Shown: positions 41,442 through 49,088, counted from the first letter of the stretch. The stretch is DNA of 64,000 nucleotides from Pseudomonas sp. Irchel 3H7 (GCF_900187605.1 NZ_FYEA01000003.1:1-64000); one strand, 5' to 3'. The notes: a model not told the origin generated them from the letters alone. Translations and numbers: made by a program.

Positions 41442-42278
41442 TTAAATTGGAGAGTGAAGCACCCTCATGAGGTTATTTTTTTTAGCGCTTGATAACTTCA
41501 AGCTCAGGCTAGCCATTAACAATGTTCGTGGTAGGGCGAGCGAAAAATCCGGATTCTTTCGCCGCGACTCCTTTAAAGTCTTGCAAAAAAGGGATCTCAG
41601 CAACGCCGCGTCTGCCCTCTTAAAAACAGACTCACACCAACTAAAAACCTCTGTATTTGAAAGCCCCTTCGGAGCATCTTCAATCTGGCAAGCAATTGAA
41701 AAATACTCTGAACGGCGTAACGATCTAACCAAAACCTCAGGATCAATTTTACTACTAACAATTCTCGCACTACGCACTTCCGACAGAGTATTTCTACCGG
41801 TAAGAACTATAACCCCGACATTATCAGCGACATTGCTCAGCGCATATTCCCTGTGACCTTCAGCAACAACTACAAACGTCTTATCAAAAATCTTTGCATA
41901 TGCCTCAAGCTGATCATTCAATCTGGAAAAATTATCTAGATCAGTTTTTATTTCATAACAAGTACTATTGCCGTTCAAAACAACACAATCAGCCTTATTA
42001 CTACCTACTCTAAACTCGGATAGCAGAGTGGCAGTAGAAAGCCTATGACGACCAATAACTATTTTATTAGCCACAACATTCTTAAAAAAATACTCGAACC
42101 TATAATTTCTACTGAGATCCTTGTAGCAAACATCGTAAACCTCGGCAGGAGTAAAGCCCTTAGACAAAAAATCGGTGTAAGAGTGCGCAACATTAATAAT
42201 ATGCTCGACATTCCCACTAGCAAGTTCTTCCACATTACTGGTTGAAAAGATCTTACTTAGCTCTCGATAATTTCTCAT
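41442..42278 (-). CDS. sce7726-family PD-(D/E)XK nuclease-like protein
   Basis: 278 residues, first gene of the operon. The central segment LSEFRVGSNKADCVVLNGNS followed by CYEIKTDLDNFSRLNDQLEAY fits a PD-(D/E)XK nuclease core: E88, D97 and the E109-x-K111 pair, then the Q-x3-Y helix typical of restriction-like enzymes. The last 100 residues are helical and may bind a partner or nucleic acid. It matches the sce7726 family known from databases. The start is uncertain: ATG at 42278 fits family length; a GTG three codons earlier is possible, and neither has a strong Shine-Dalgarno. It has a lower G+C than flanking core genes. Confidence 0.82.
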   Translation of the reverse strand: MRNYRELSKIFSTSNVEELASGNVEHIINVAHSYTDFLSKGFTPAEVYDVCYKDLSRNYRFEYFFKNVVANKIVIGRHRLSTATLLSEFRVGSNKADCVVLNGNSTCYEIKTDLDNFSRLNDQLEAYAKIFDKTFVVVAEGHREYALSNVADNVGVIVLTGRNTLSEVRSARIVSSKIDPEVLVRSLRRSEYFSIACQIEDAPKGLSNTEVFSWCESVFKRADAALLRSLFCKTLKESRRKNPDFSLALPRTLLMASLSLKLSSAKKNNLMRVLHSPI

Positions 42279-42440
42279 TTCTATCACTACCTACCGTGTA
42301 CTGCCAACGCTCGAATTCAGAACTCATGCTAGCAGAGAGCCTCAGGCCAAGCTCTATTTTGAAACACAATAATCGTCAGAGGTTAGCCTTGACCATCCAT
42401 CCCCCACCCCCTACCCTTTTGTCTGGTGCCTAAGAAACAC
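42279..42440. other. divergent promoter region of the sce7726 operon
   Basis: No gene is supported here. It lies between the sce7726-family start (minus strand) and the structured leader of the BRO-N gene (plus strand). I found no sigma-70 promoter with a convincing pair of hexamers for either direction. Confidence 0.4.
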
Positions 42441-42442
42441 CT

Positions 42443-42483
42443 CACACAGCGGACTCACCGCACCCGACAGTCGCGGCTTTTTT
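42443..42483 (+). terminator. repeat (seqA-like) and terminator at the head of the leader RNA
   Basis: CACACAG at 42443-42449 is a direct repeat of 42623-42629 and is complementary to CTGTGTG at 42573-42579. It adjoins a hairpin (GCGGACT 42449-42455 with AGTCGC 42469-42474, or CCGC/GCGG) followed by CTTTTTTTG. In phage P4, pairing of such repeats with the CI RNA leads to early transcription stop. Confidence 0.5.
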
Positions 42484-42523
42484 GTGCCTACGGTTTCCCC
42501 GTGCGCATCAAAAACTCTGTTAT

Positions 42524-42598
42524 GCCGGGAGTGGGCGAATACAAGACCCGAAAGGGGAATATGTCCGGCCCTCTGTGTGGGGTTTCTTAGCTCCCGGC
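42524..42598 (+). ncRNA. P4 CI-RNA-like structured RNA
   Basis: A 75-nt element closed by a perfect 8-bp stem, GCCGGGAG (42524-42531) with CTCCCGGC (42591-42598). Inside are a CCC-GAAA-GGG hairpin (42547-42556) and the segment CCTCTGTGTG (42570-42579). That segment can pair with CACACAG upstream (42443-42449) or, over 10 bp, with CACACAGAGG downstream (42623-42632). This matches the layout of the phage P4 immunity region, in which a small stable CI RNA exposes seqB, complementary to flanking seqA and seqC. Processing or function here is inferred from base-pairing alone. Confidence 0.55.
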
Positions 42599-42622
42599 AC
42601 CCAGCCTTAAGAAAGCTGACAT

Positions 42623-42632
42623 CACACAGAGG
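42623..42632 (+). promoter_or_regulatory. seqC-like repeat overlapping a ribosome-binding site
   Basis: CACACAGAGG is the exact reverse complement of 42570-42579. Its GAGG (42629-42632) is the Shine-Dalgarno of the 30-codon ORF at 42642, so pairing with the upstream RNA would block its translation as well as alter transcription. Confidence 0.5.
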
Positions 42633-42641
42633 TAAATGGAT

Positions 42642-42734
42642 ATGCCTAGAAATGTCTCCTTCGGCACGAAGGAAATCAGCTTCAACCTCAATATGATCTA
42701 CATGCTTCCAGCATTGGAGGTCTGCCATGTCTGA
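42642..42734 (+). CDS. 30-codon leader ORF overlapping the BRO-N gene
   Basis: A short ORF, MPRNVSFGTKEISFNLNMIY..., with GAGG 9 bases before the ATG. Its stop codon lies inside the BRO-N gene (overlap 42727-42734, ATGTCTGA), so ribosomes ending here could restart on the BRO-N ATG. It may be a coupling leader peptide rather than a functional protein. Support is the ribosome site and the tight overlap; conservation cannot be tested here. Confidence 0.5.
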   Translation: MPRNVSFGTKEISFNLNMIYMLPALEVCHV

Positions 42735-43260
42735 ACCTCACAGTTCGACTGTCTTCACTCTGCACAAACTCTCTCTCCACGCCCTCCTTCTTGAAGGCCA
42801 GCCATGGTTTTGCGCACGCGATATCGGTCGCTTGATGGGTGTCCATCTCAGTGATCGGATGGTCAGCAAACTGGACAAAGATCAGCATCGTTTTCTGTGG
42901 ATTGAGTATCACCGACAACCTGAAAAGCAGCTGATGCTCAGTGAGTCAGGCGTGTATGCGTTGTTGGTGTATCACTACGTCCCAGGGAATCGGCTGTTGC
43001 GTGAATGGCTGACCCATCAGGTGGTTCCGGCCTTACGCGATGCTGCGTCCTCAAAAAATTCAGATCTACCTATGCTGAGTTTTTTGAAATGGCCTGAGAT
43101 GTCTGTGAGTCTGTTGCATTGGCAAGATGAAAGCTGGATTCGGCTACGAGATATGCCGTATCTGTTGCAGGGTCAGACACAGCAGCGAGCGACTGCCCCG
43201 AAGTCTTGGTGGCGGAAGGCTGCAGAGGTATTTCAGTCGTCGAAGCATCTGATGAGTTAG
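42727..43260 (+). CDS. BRO-N domain protein (phage antirepressor type)
   Basis: 177 residues. Residues about 8-105 form a BRO-N (Bro/KilA-like antirepressor) DNA-binding domain: LHALLLEGQPWFCARDIGRLMG, DRMVSKLDKDQHRF, LMLSESGVYALLVYHY, NRLLREWLTHQVVPALR. The C-terminal 70 residues are of unknown function (WQDESWIRLRDMPYLL). BRO-N proteins are typical of phages and their remnants, where they act as antirepressors or regulators. It follows the P4-like leader RNA and the overlapping small ORF, and precedes an HNH nuclease gene, so it belongs to a mobile or defence segment. Confidence 0.85.
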   Translation: MSEPHSSTVFTLHKLSLHALLLEGQPWFCARDIGRLMGVHLSDRMVSKLDKDQHRFLWIEYHRQPEKQLMLSESGVYALLVYHYVPGNRLLREWLTHQVVPALRDAASSKNSDLPMLSFLKWPEMSVSLLHWQDESWIRLRDMPYLLQGQTQQRATAPKSWWRKAAEVFQSSKHLMS

Positions 43261-43345
43261 TGCTACTTGTGAGATCACTTGCGAGAACTGTCGCAAATCT
43301 ATGTAGGAATTTTCCTAGACAGCCATGATGGCCACTCAGTATCGT

Positions 43346-43366
43346 CCGAGGGTTTTCAACCCTCGG
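43346..43366 (+). terminator. hairpin just before the HNH gene
   Basis: A perfect 9-bp stem CCGAGGGTT / AACCCTCGG with a 3-base loop, followed by CGATTTT and, immediately, the ATG of the next gene at 43374. It may terminate the BRO-N transcript partly or limit ribosome access to the HNH start, which lacks a normal Shine-Dalgarno. Confidence 0.55.
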
Positions 43367-43373
43367 CGATTTT

Positions 43374-44090
43374 ATGAGCGACAAGAAAAAAGACACTGAC
43401 TGGACTGTTGCTGAGATTGAGGCAGCGGTTGACACCTATCTCAGAATGCTTGATTTAGAACTCGCGGGTCACAAATTCAACAAGGCACATGAGAATCGCG
43501 AACTACGCGCATCAGCCTTGTCGACTCGTACAAAAGGCTCTGTCGAATTCCGAATGCAGAACATTTCCAAAGTCCTGATGACGATGGATCGGAAACCCAT
43601 TAAGGGTTACAAACCGGCGAAAAACGTTGGTTCGAATGTTGAGCAGTTAATTCGAACAGCTCTCACAAATCGCGGCTTCCAGCCGGGCGACCCTGCTATT
43701 CCGACAGCCGACGAAGAAACACTAGAGCGTCGCGCTGCTGCAATTCAGAAGAAGCACATAAAAGAGCCGCCGAAAGGCATAAAGAAACCAAAGAAAGCGT
43801 CGAGTACTCGCACGGTTTACGTTCGCGATCCCGAGGTTAGAGCCTGGGTTCGAAATGAAGCTGAGGGGCATTGCGAAGGCTGTGGCGACCCGGCTCCGTT
43901 TCAAATGCATGATCTGCCATTTCTAGAAGTCCACCATGTCAAACCACTTGCAGATAAGGGTTCGGATCAAGTCTCGAACGCTGTAGCACTTTGTCCGAAT
44001 TGCCATCGTCGTTGTCACCATTCGAATGATCGCGTGGCGTTTACAGCTTCGCTTTATAAAAGGGTGAAAAGGCTGATTCCAGAGGAGTAA
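43374..44090 (+). CDS. HNH endonuclease, McrA-like
   Basis: 238 residues. The C-terminal 85 residues are an HNH nuclease with a zinc site: C-x2-C in EGHCEGCGDP, the HH of LEVHHVKPLADKGSD, the Asn of QVSNAVALCPNCHRRCHH, and a second C-x2-C. The N-terminal 100 residues (AAVDTYLRMLDLELAGHKFN..., RTKGSVEFRMQNISKVL) resemble the head domain found in front of many McrA-type modification-dependent nucleases. Such enzymes cut DNA carrying modified bases and act in phage defence; that specificity is inferred from family resemblance. It stands at the right end of the accessory segment. Confidence 0.85.
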   Translation: MSDKKKDTDWTVAEIEAAVDTYLRMLDLELAGHKFNKAHENRELRASALSTRTKGSVEFRMQNISKVLMTMDRKPIKGYKPAKNVGSNVEQLIRTALTNRGFQPGDPAIPTADEETLERRAAAIQKKHIKEPPKGIKKPKKASSTRTVYVRDPEVRAWVRNEAEGHCEGCGDPAPFQMHDLPFLEVHHVKPLADKGSDQVSNAVALCPNCHRRCHHSNDRVAFTASLYKRVKRLIPEE

Positions 44091-44159
44091 AACTCTGTGA
44101 CTAGCGGGAGTTTTTGCTGCTGAGTGGGTGTCTGGATTCGGTAATGAGTTGATACCAAC

Positions 44160-44188
44160 AATTCGCCAGCAGGCTGGCTCCCACAAAT
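44160..44188 (+). repeat. single degenerate REP unit
   Basis: Contains TTCGCCAGCAGGCTGGCTCC plus CACA, a diverged relative of the REP units elsewhere in the window. It lies between the HNH gene and the next gene. Confidence 0.6.
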
Positions 44189-44276
44189 CCCGCATCATCC
44201 TGAAAAACAATCAGTGCAACCCGCGCCGCCTCCCGCTATTAATACCCCTCCCCCACTCAAGGATCCGAGCCCCACC

Positions 44277-45263
44277 ATGAAATTCGATCTCGCCTACTGC
44301 CTCAGCCTCGACGACAAGTTGTCGATCTATGACGTTCGCGATCTCAATTTCGATGAGACGGTTGCCTTCGACTCCGCGAAGGAACACTTCCAGTGCCCCA
44401 ACGATGCCTGTCGTTCGGCGTTCGAGGCGTCCAATGAGTTGGGTACGTTCAACGCCAAGAACGTGAATTACGTGCGCACGCCGCACTTTAAGAATCTGCC
44501 CACTACGCAGCATGTGGCAGGTTGTCCGTATGTGAGTTTGAAGGCTTCAGCGTCTGGCGTTGAGACGGCGGATGGCGAGGTGGATGAGGGGCGTGAGGAA
44601 CACTTCCCATCAGAGTTGCTGCTGACCCGGCGCGAGTATGTGCGCAAGCCTGTCGCGCCAGCGGGGGCGGCGGATGTGTTGCGCGATGATCCGGTGCGGG
44701 CGGCGGCGGAGAGTGGTAAAGAGTCGTCGGGGCGTGAGTCGGCGCCGGACAAGACCAGTGTGTTTGCGCATCCGGTAGAGTGTTTTGTTTCCAACTTCGC
44801 GGACAAGGAGTTGCTCAAGCGAATGCCGTTGAAGGTCGGCGAGCATTCGGCGCCGTACAGTTCGTTCTTCAAGAAGATTGAGTATCTGACGGACAACAAG
44901 GGGCTGATTTACTGGGGGCGGATCAAGAAGATCGAGGATTTTCACAGTGCCAGTTTTCGTATCGATTTCGAGGACAAGGTCTGGTTCAAGAAGCCCGAGG
45001 ACAGTAAGAAGAAGCCGTATCCGGTCAGCGTTTATCTGAACAAGAAGCTGATCGACAACTACCGCAAGCGCAAGGCGTTTCTGGAGGAGATCAAGCACGC
45101 GGTGGATAGCGACAAGGCGTTGTTCTGTTTCTTCTATGGGGTGACGCCGGAGTTGAAGCAGGTGCCCGGCAAGAAGAACCCCGAAAAGCCTTTCGAGGTC
45201 TTCAATGCCAATATCGAGAACCTGGATCACTTTATTATTCGTGAGGCGCCGGGGCTGGAATGA
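44277..45263 (+). CDS. hypothetical protein with probable N-terminal zinc site
   Basis: 328 residues, no family recognised. An N-terminal segment has C40-x4-C45, H70, H79 and C83 (HFQCPNDACRSAF... RTPHF... QHVAGCPYV), an arrangement seen in zinc-finger-like heads of competence/nuclease-associated proteins. A low-complexity acidic linker (about 90-165) leads to a C-terminal domain with many Lys and aromatic residues. The start is the ATG 64 bases after the first open codon, with AAGGA 13 bases upstream. G+C is normal for the genome. Its position beside the HNH gene may be chance. Confidence 0.65.
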   Translation: MKFDLAYCLSLDDKLSIYDVRDLNFDETVAFDSAKEHFQCPNDACRSAFEASNELGTFNAKNVNYVRTPHFKNLPTTQHVAGCPYVSLKASASGVETADGEVDEGREEHFPSELLLTRREYVRKPVAPAGAADVLRDDPVRAAAESGKESSGRESAPDKTSVFAHPVECFVSNFADKELLKRMPLKVGEHSAPYSSFFKKIEYLTDNKGLIYWGRIKKIEDFHSASFRIDFEDKVWFKKPEDSKKKPYPVSVYLNKKLIDNYRKRKAFLEEIKHAVDSDKALFCFFYGVTPELKQVPGKKNPEKPFEVFNANIENLDHFIIREAPGLE

Positions 45264-45266
45264 TGG

Positions 45267-46415
45267 TTAGCCTTGGGGTAGTTGCAGGTTGACGGCGCCG
45301 GGGTGTTGTTTGACGAGTGAGTACGGCAGGATCGACCACTCTGGTTCATCGCAACCACGTTGTACGCGCGGAAAGTACGGTCCCAGGTAAATGCCTTTGG
45401 CGGTGAAGTGCCAATTTAAAACGCTCCAAACATTTTCATCGGTGTAATCGCAGCTGTCCTCATCACCATCGGCTGGTTTTTTCATTTCGTTGGGATACAG
45501 CGTTGTGAATTGTTTGATCAGCCACGGCGTCAACACATCGCTCTGACTGCTCACGTTTTTTCCAGCCGAGGTATTCTCGCGCTCACCAACCCACAACACG
45601 TCTTGCAGCTTCATGTCTTGGCCCGTGTGAACATTGAGGTTGACGGGGGAGTTACTGACATCGGGGTGCGCGCCACCACAGTCATACCCGGTATTGATGT
45701 TCAGACTGACCACGTCCGGCGACAGGAACGTGGGCGCGACACTCTGATACTGCTCGGCATTTTCGCCACCCTGCAGCATGCAGGCGTGGTAGCTAATGAC
45801 CTCTCGCCAAAGTCGCTCAAGCAATAGCTGATTGATGCGTAGTTGATCTTGCGCCGGGTAGCCGGACGCGACGCTGAACAACGAAATTTTCGATTCCGGT
45901 TCGACCCACCACTGCAGGTTATAACCCATGAAGCTTTCTGTTTTCGCGGGCTTGAGCTTGAGTCCCTGTAAACGCAGATACTCGTAGGGTTCGCTATTCG
46001 GCAGTGTGGCAAAGAAAGGCAAAGTCGTTGATGTCGGCGCTGGAAGTTTGGCTTCGGCCAAGTTCACCGACAACTTCTTGCCCTGCGGACTTTGCCACTC
46101 GCCTTGCCAGCCTTCGGCAATGGGTTTCAGCTTCAGCGTCGGCAGCGGCTTGTCGTCGCCGTAGCGATTATTACCTTCGGTCAGGGTTAGTGTGCTGCCC
46201 TGCAATGCGCCGCTGAGAGGCAAATCGCGATGATATTTCTCGTAGAAATACCGCCCAGTCACTTCATCCGGCTGTGTGGTATTAAGCTCCACGACAATCG
46301 GCGTCTTACCCAGCGTACCGGTGAATACGCGCCGGCCGTCATCAGCCTGAGCGATAGACAGCATTGAAAACAGCACAGCAGCGCAAGTTGCCAGGCGCAT
46401 CAGTCCCTTGAGCAT
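45267..46415 (-). CDS. secreted protein of unknown function
   Basis: 382 residues. Signal peptide MLKGLMRLATCAAVLFSMLSIAQA, then a small beta domain (RRVFTGTLGKTPIVVELN, about 27-120) that recalls substrate-binding or inhibitor-like lipocalin pieces, and a C-terminal part resembling RsiV/DUF3298-type domains (SLNINTGYDCGGAHPDVSNS, LQDVLWVG, FTAKGIYLGPYFP). The Cys pairs suggest periplasmic disulfides. Start chosen for the signal peptide and AAGGA 7 bases upstream. Role unknown. Confidence 0.75.
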   Translation of the reverse strand: MLKGLMRLATCAAVLFSMLSIAQADDGRRVFTGTLGKTPIVVELNTTQPDEVTGRYFYEKYHRDLPLSGALQGSTLTLTEGNNRYGDDKPLPTLKLKPIAEGWQGEWQSPQGKKLSVNLAEAKLPAPTSTTLPFFATLPNSEPYEYLRLQGLKLKPAKTESFMGYNLQWWVEPESKISLFSVASGYPAQDQLRINQLLLERLWREVISYHACMLQGGENAEQYQSVAPTFLSPDVVSLNINTGYDCGGAHPDVSNSPVNLNVHTGQDMKLQDVLWVGERENTSAGKNVSSQSDVLTPWLIKQFTTLYPNEMKKPADGDEDSCDYTDENVWSVLNWHFTAKGIYLGPYFPRVQRGCDEPEWSILPYSLVKQHPGAVNLQLPQG

Positions 46416-46547
46416 TGATCGTTCCTTGAAAGAGGCGGAGGCCGCGCCTGGGGTTTGCACGCCGGCCCGGCGAATGTCGGGGCGGATTATGGCGAGGCAA
46501 AGCCAGAGAATCGAGTGCAACCGTACATTTCGGCTGCACTTGGGCGC

Positions 46548-47222
46548 TTAATGAAAAGCCCTGATCTCTCGCCATGCCTCCAGGCGTCGCTTCAAAGCAC
46601 TTTCGATACCCGCCTCATCAACAGCGCAATATTCACGCAACCAGTGAGCGACCATTTCAACATTCGGCCAGTAGGTATCTTTCTGACCTTTGCTGCTTCT
46701 GGGCGTGTCATTCATCGCGGCATCGAAACCAATCTCTTCACGCTCACTCTGTGGTAAACAGCCCCACTCGGCTGCATTGCCCTGGAAATACCAGGCAATT
46801 TCATCAATATGTTTTTGTGCACTGCGATGACTGCGCCGATAAAACTTGTAGTCGCGACAGACTTGATCCATACGCTCCGGCATGATGCCGCCATCGACCC
46901 AATCCATAAGACCGTGATTGATCGCATCGCGGATCAATCCTTCGCGCCAACGATCAGCAAACCAGGCAACGAAACCTTCTGTGTCAGCCTTTTGCGCATT
47001 GGCGAAGACCATGCAGTAACGGGTTTTCACATGGATAACCAACAAAACATGCTTGCGTTGCACAGTGATCGCATGGACTAGCCACTGCTCTACGGAACTG
47101 GAGGCTTCGTCATCTTCGATGGCCGGCGACGGCGGTTTGTTGTCCACCGGCGTAATCTTTTTGCCTTTGTGAACTCGGCTGAAAAACTTACTGGCGGCTT
47201 CGGTGCAATTGAAGATCAACAT
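46548..47222 (-). CDS. DUF6933-like hypothetical protein
   Basis: 224 residues starting MLIFNCTEAASKFFSRV, which matches the front of DUF6933-type proteins (MLIFNCTKA...). The middle (HVKTRYCMVFANAQ, FVAWFADRWREGL) fits that family; the last 70 residues are less typical. The frame is open to an ATG at 47303 that overlaps the stop of the TauE-like gene by 4 bases (ATGA), so a longer, translationally coupled form is possible. Function unknown. Confidence 0.65.
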   Translation of the reverse strand: MLIFNCTEAASKFFSRVHKGKKITPVDNKPPSPAIEDDEASSSVEQWLVHAITVQRKHVLLVIHVKTRYCMVFANAQKADTEGFVAWFADRWREGLIRDAINHGLMDWVDGGIMPERMDQVCRDYKFYRRSHRSAQKHIDEIAWYFQGNAAEWGCLPQSEREEIGFDAAMNDTPRSSKGQKDTYWPNVEMVAHWLREYCAVDEAGIESALKRRLEAWREIRAFH

Positions 47223-47299
47223 CCTGGTTCTCTGGTTAATGCTGGAGGACAACGCTCGGTCATCGATTTTGATTTCTTCCGCTGTAACCTGGCAATGGT

Positions 47300-48115
47300 T
47301 CATTTAAGCGAAATGCACAGCAGCACAATAATCAGCAACCCGATATAAACCCAGGCATGCACCCGATCCGGAATCCGCCCAATCCATGGCGCGGCCAATC
47401 GAATCCCGATGAGCGAGCCAACCGTCAGCACCGCAAACGCCAGCAAATCCACATACCCGACAAACCAAGCGCCCAAGTCAGCCTGACTGAACCCGGCTAA
47501 CGCCATGTACGTCAGCGTCCCGGCCAATGCCACCGGCACACTCAACGGATTGGCCATAGACGTCGCTTGCGACATGCTCAATCCACAACGGCGCAGCAGC
47601 GGCACGGTCATGACGCTGCCTCCTACACCGAGAAACGTCGCGATGGCGCCAATGCCTACACCACCTGCGGAAGTTTCCGTAGCGCCAAGTCGGCGTGGGA
47701 TGACGTCTGCGTTCTGAGTGAGAAAGCCGCGTCGCAGCAGGCAATCGACAATGGTCACGCCGAGGTAGCCGATGAATGCGTAGCGAATCACGTCGCCGCT
47801 GACCCACACCGCCGCTATTGCGCCAACGACCGCACCCATCCCGATAAACCCACCCAACGGCCACAGGTAATGACGGATCAGGTTGCCGGCGCGGCGATGT
47901 TTGTCGGTGGCTATCAGGGCGTTGACGATCATCACGCAGGTCGAGGTGGCGACGGCGATGTGCATCGCCGATTGGCCGATCGGGTCGTCGGCGCCGTGGC
48001 TGGCGGTGAGCAGGCGATACAGCAGCGGCACCACGACGAAGCCGCCGCCGAAGCCGAACAGCACGGCGGTAATGCCGGTCAGGCAACCGAAGAGGGTCAG
48101 CAGTAAATAGAACAT
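47300..48115 (-). CDS. TauE/SafE-family membrane permease
   Basis: 271 residues with about eight hydrophobic helices. TauE/SafE family: GCLTGITAVLFGFGGGFVVVPLL near the start and a second, related GIGAIATFLGVGGSVMTVPLL in the middle, the two half-repeats expected. Members export sulfite, sulfoacetate or other organosulfur anions; the substrate here cannot be read from sequence. It is divergent from an AraC regulator 112 bp away, which may control it. Confidence 0.88.
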   Translation of the reverse strand: MFYLLLTLFGCLTGITAVLFGFGGGFVVVPLLYRLLTASHGADDPIGQSAMHIAVATSTCVMIVNALIATDKHRRAGNLIRHYLWPLGGFIGMGAVVGAIAAVWVSGDVIRYAFIGYLGVTIVDCLLRRGFLTQNADVIPRRLGATETSAGGVGIGAIATFLGVGGSVMTVPLLRRCGLSMSQATSMANPLSVPVALAGTLTYMALAGFSQADLGAWFVGYVDLLAFAVLTVGSLIGIRLAAPWIGRIPDRVHAWVYIGLLIIVLLCISLK

Positions 48116-48227
48116 GTCGAGGCGTCCGTGTAGGGAGAGCGCTCGACGATAGAGCGGCAGCGCTTGGCCTGCTTCAGCAAGTCAGCCAATAATGTTTGCG
48201 TTTACGCCAACCACCGGGAAACGCCTG

Positions 48228-48995
48228 ATGCGCAATGTTTCGATCAATCTGCTGGATGAAACGCCGCGCGCGGTGGTGGCGATCGGTACGGATTATTCCC
48301 ACGGTCACTTGCTGCCTTTTCATACGCATCGACGGGCGCAGTTGTTGTACGGCGCGACTGGTGTGATGCAGGTCAGCACCCATGACGGCAACTGGGTGGT
48401 GCCGCCGCAGCGGGCGGTGTGGATTCCACCGGGGGTGGCGCATGAGGTGTTGATGCTTGGGGTCAGCACTCGCAGCTTGTACATCGAACCCGGTGCGGTG
48501 GATTTGGGGGAGCGCTGCCAGGTGATCAGTGTGTCGCCGTTGATGCGGCATTTGTTGATGGAGGCGGTGGAAGTGCCGCTGACCTATGACTTGGGCGGCC
48601 GCGACGGTGTGTTGATTGATCTGTTGCTGCATGAATTGACGCGCAGTGCGCCGCTACCGTTGCACATTCCGCTGCCGACTGACGGAAAGCTCCTCTCTCT
48701 GTGTCAGAACTTTCTGCATCAGCCGTACGCCCACCAATCGCCACAGCATTGGGCTGACCAATTACACATAAGCTTGCGTACCTTCAACAGACTGTTTCGC
48801 CAACAAACCGGGCTGAGCTTCAGACAATGGCGGCAGCAGGCATGCGTGGTCCTGGCGCTGGCGCGCTTGGCCTCGGGTGAAGCGGTGACACGCATCGCCC
48901 TGGACTTCGGTTATGAAAGCCCGGCGGCGTTCTCGACGATGTTCCGGCGGATCCTCGGGCAGGCACCGTCCGTCTGGTTGGAGGCGGCGAATTAG
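48228..48995 (+). CDS. AraC-family regulator with cupin sensor
   Basis: 255 residues. An N-terminal cupin-like domain (HLLPFHTHRRAQLLYGATGV, VPPQRAVWIPPGVAHEV) is followed by a C-terminal AraC double helix-turn-helix (HWADQLHISLRTFNRLFRQQ and AVTRIALDFGYESPAAFSTMF). Single-domain regulators of this kind often control the neighbouring divergent transporter, here the TauE/SafE permease. The start is uncertain: MRNVSINLLD (48228) has GGGAA upstream; an ATG at 48192 is in frame. Confidence 0.87.
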   Translation: MRNVSINLLDETPRAVVAIGTDYSHGHLLPFHTHRRAQLLYGATGVMQVSTHDGNWVVPPQRAVWIPPGVAHEVLMLGVSTRSLYIEPGAVDLGERCQVISVSPLMRHLLMEAVEVPLTYDLGGRDGVLIDLLLHELTRSAPLPLHIPLPTDGKLLSLCQNFLHQPYAHQSPQHWADQLHISLRTFNRLFRQQTGLSFRQWRQQACVVLALARLASGEAVTRIALDFGYESPAAFSTMFRRILGQAPSVWLEAAN

Positions 48996-49014
48996 CGCAA
49001 ATCAAAAAATGCGT

Positions 49015-49043
49015 TTGATCCCGGCCGAAAACAACTGTACAAA
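49015..49043 (+). promoter_or_regulatory. probable promoter of the HTH gene, overlapped by the LexA site
   Basis: TTGATC (49015-49020), 17-bp spacer, TACAAA (49038-49043). The LexA-like palindrome covers the -10, so LexA binding would block polymerase. Confidence 0.5.
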
Positions 49044-49050
49044 AACACAG
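49035..49050. promoter_or_regulatory. LexA-like SOS box
   Basis: CTGTACAAAAACACAG fits CTGT-N8-ACAG, and the flanks extend it to AACTGTACAAAAACACAGTA, close to the classical LexA consensus. It lies 39 bp before the start of the small HTH gene, so that gene is probably induced by DNA damage. Confidence 0.7.
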
Positions 49051-49088
49051 TACATTTTCAATCAGCACTCTTGAGCCCGGAGCACACC

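Noticed and set aside
42411..42728. 105-codon minus-strand frame across the leader of BRO-N
   Set aside because: It is antisense to a structured RNA with conserved base-pairing and has no ribosome site; the RNA explanation is better.
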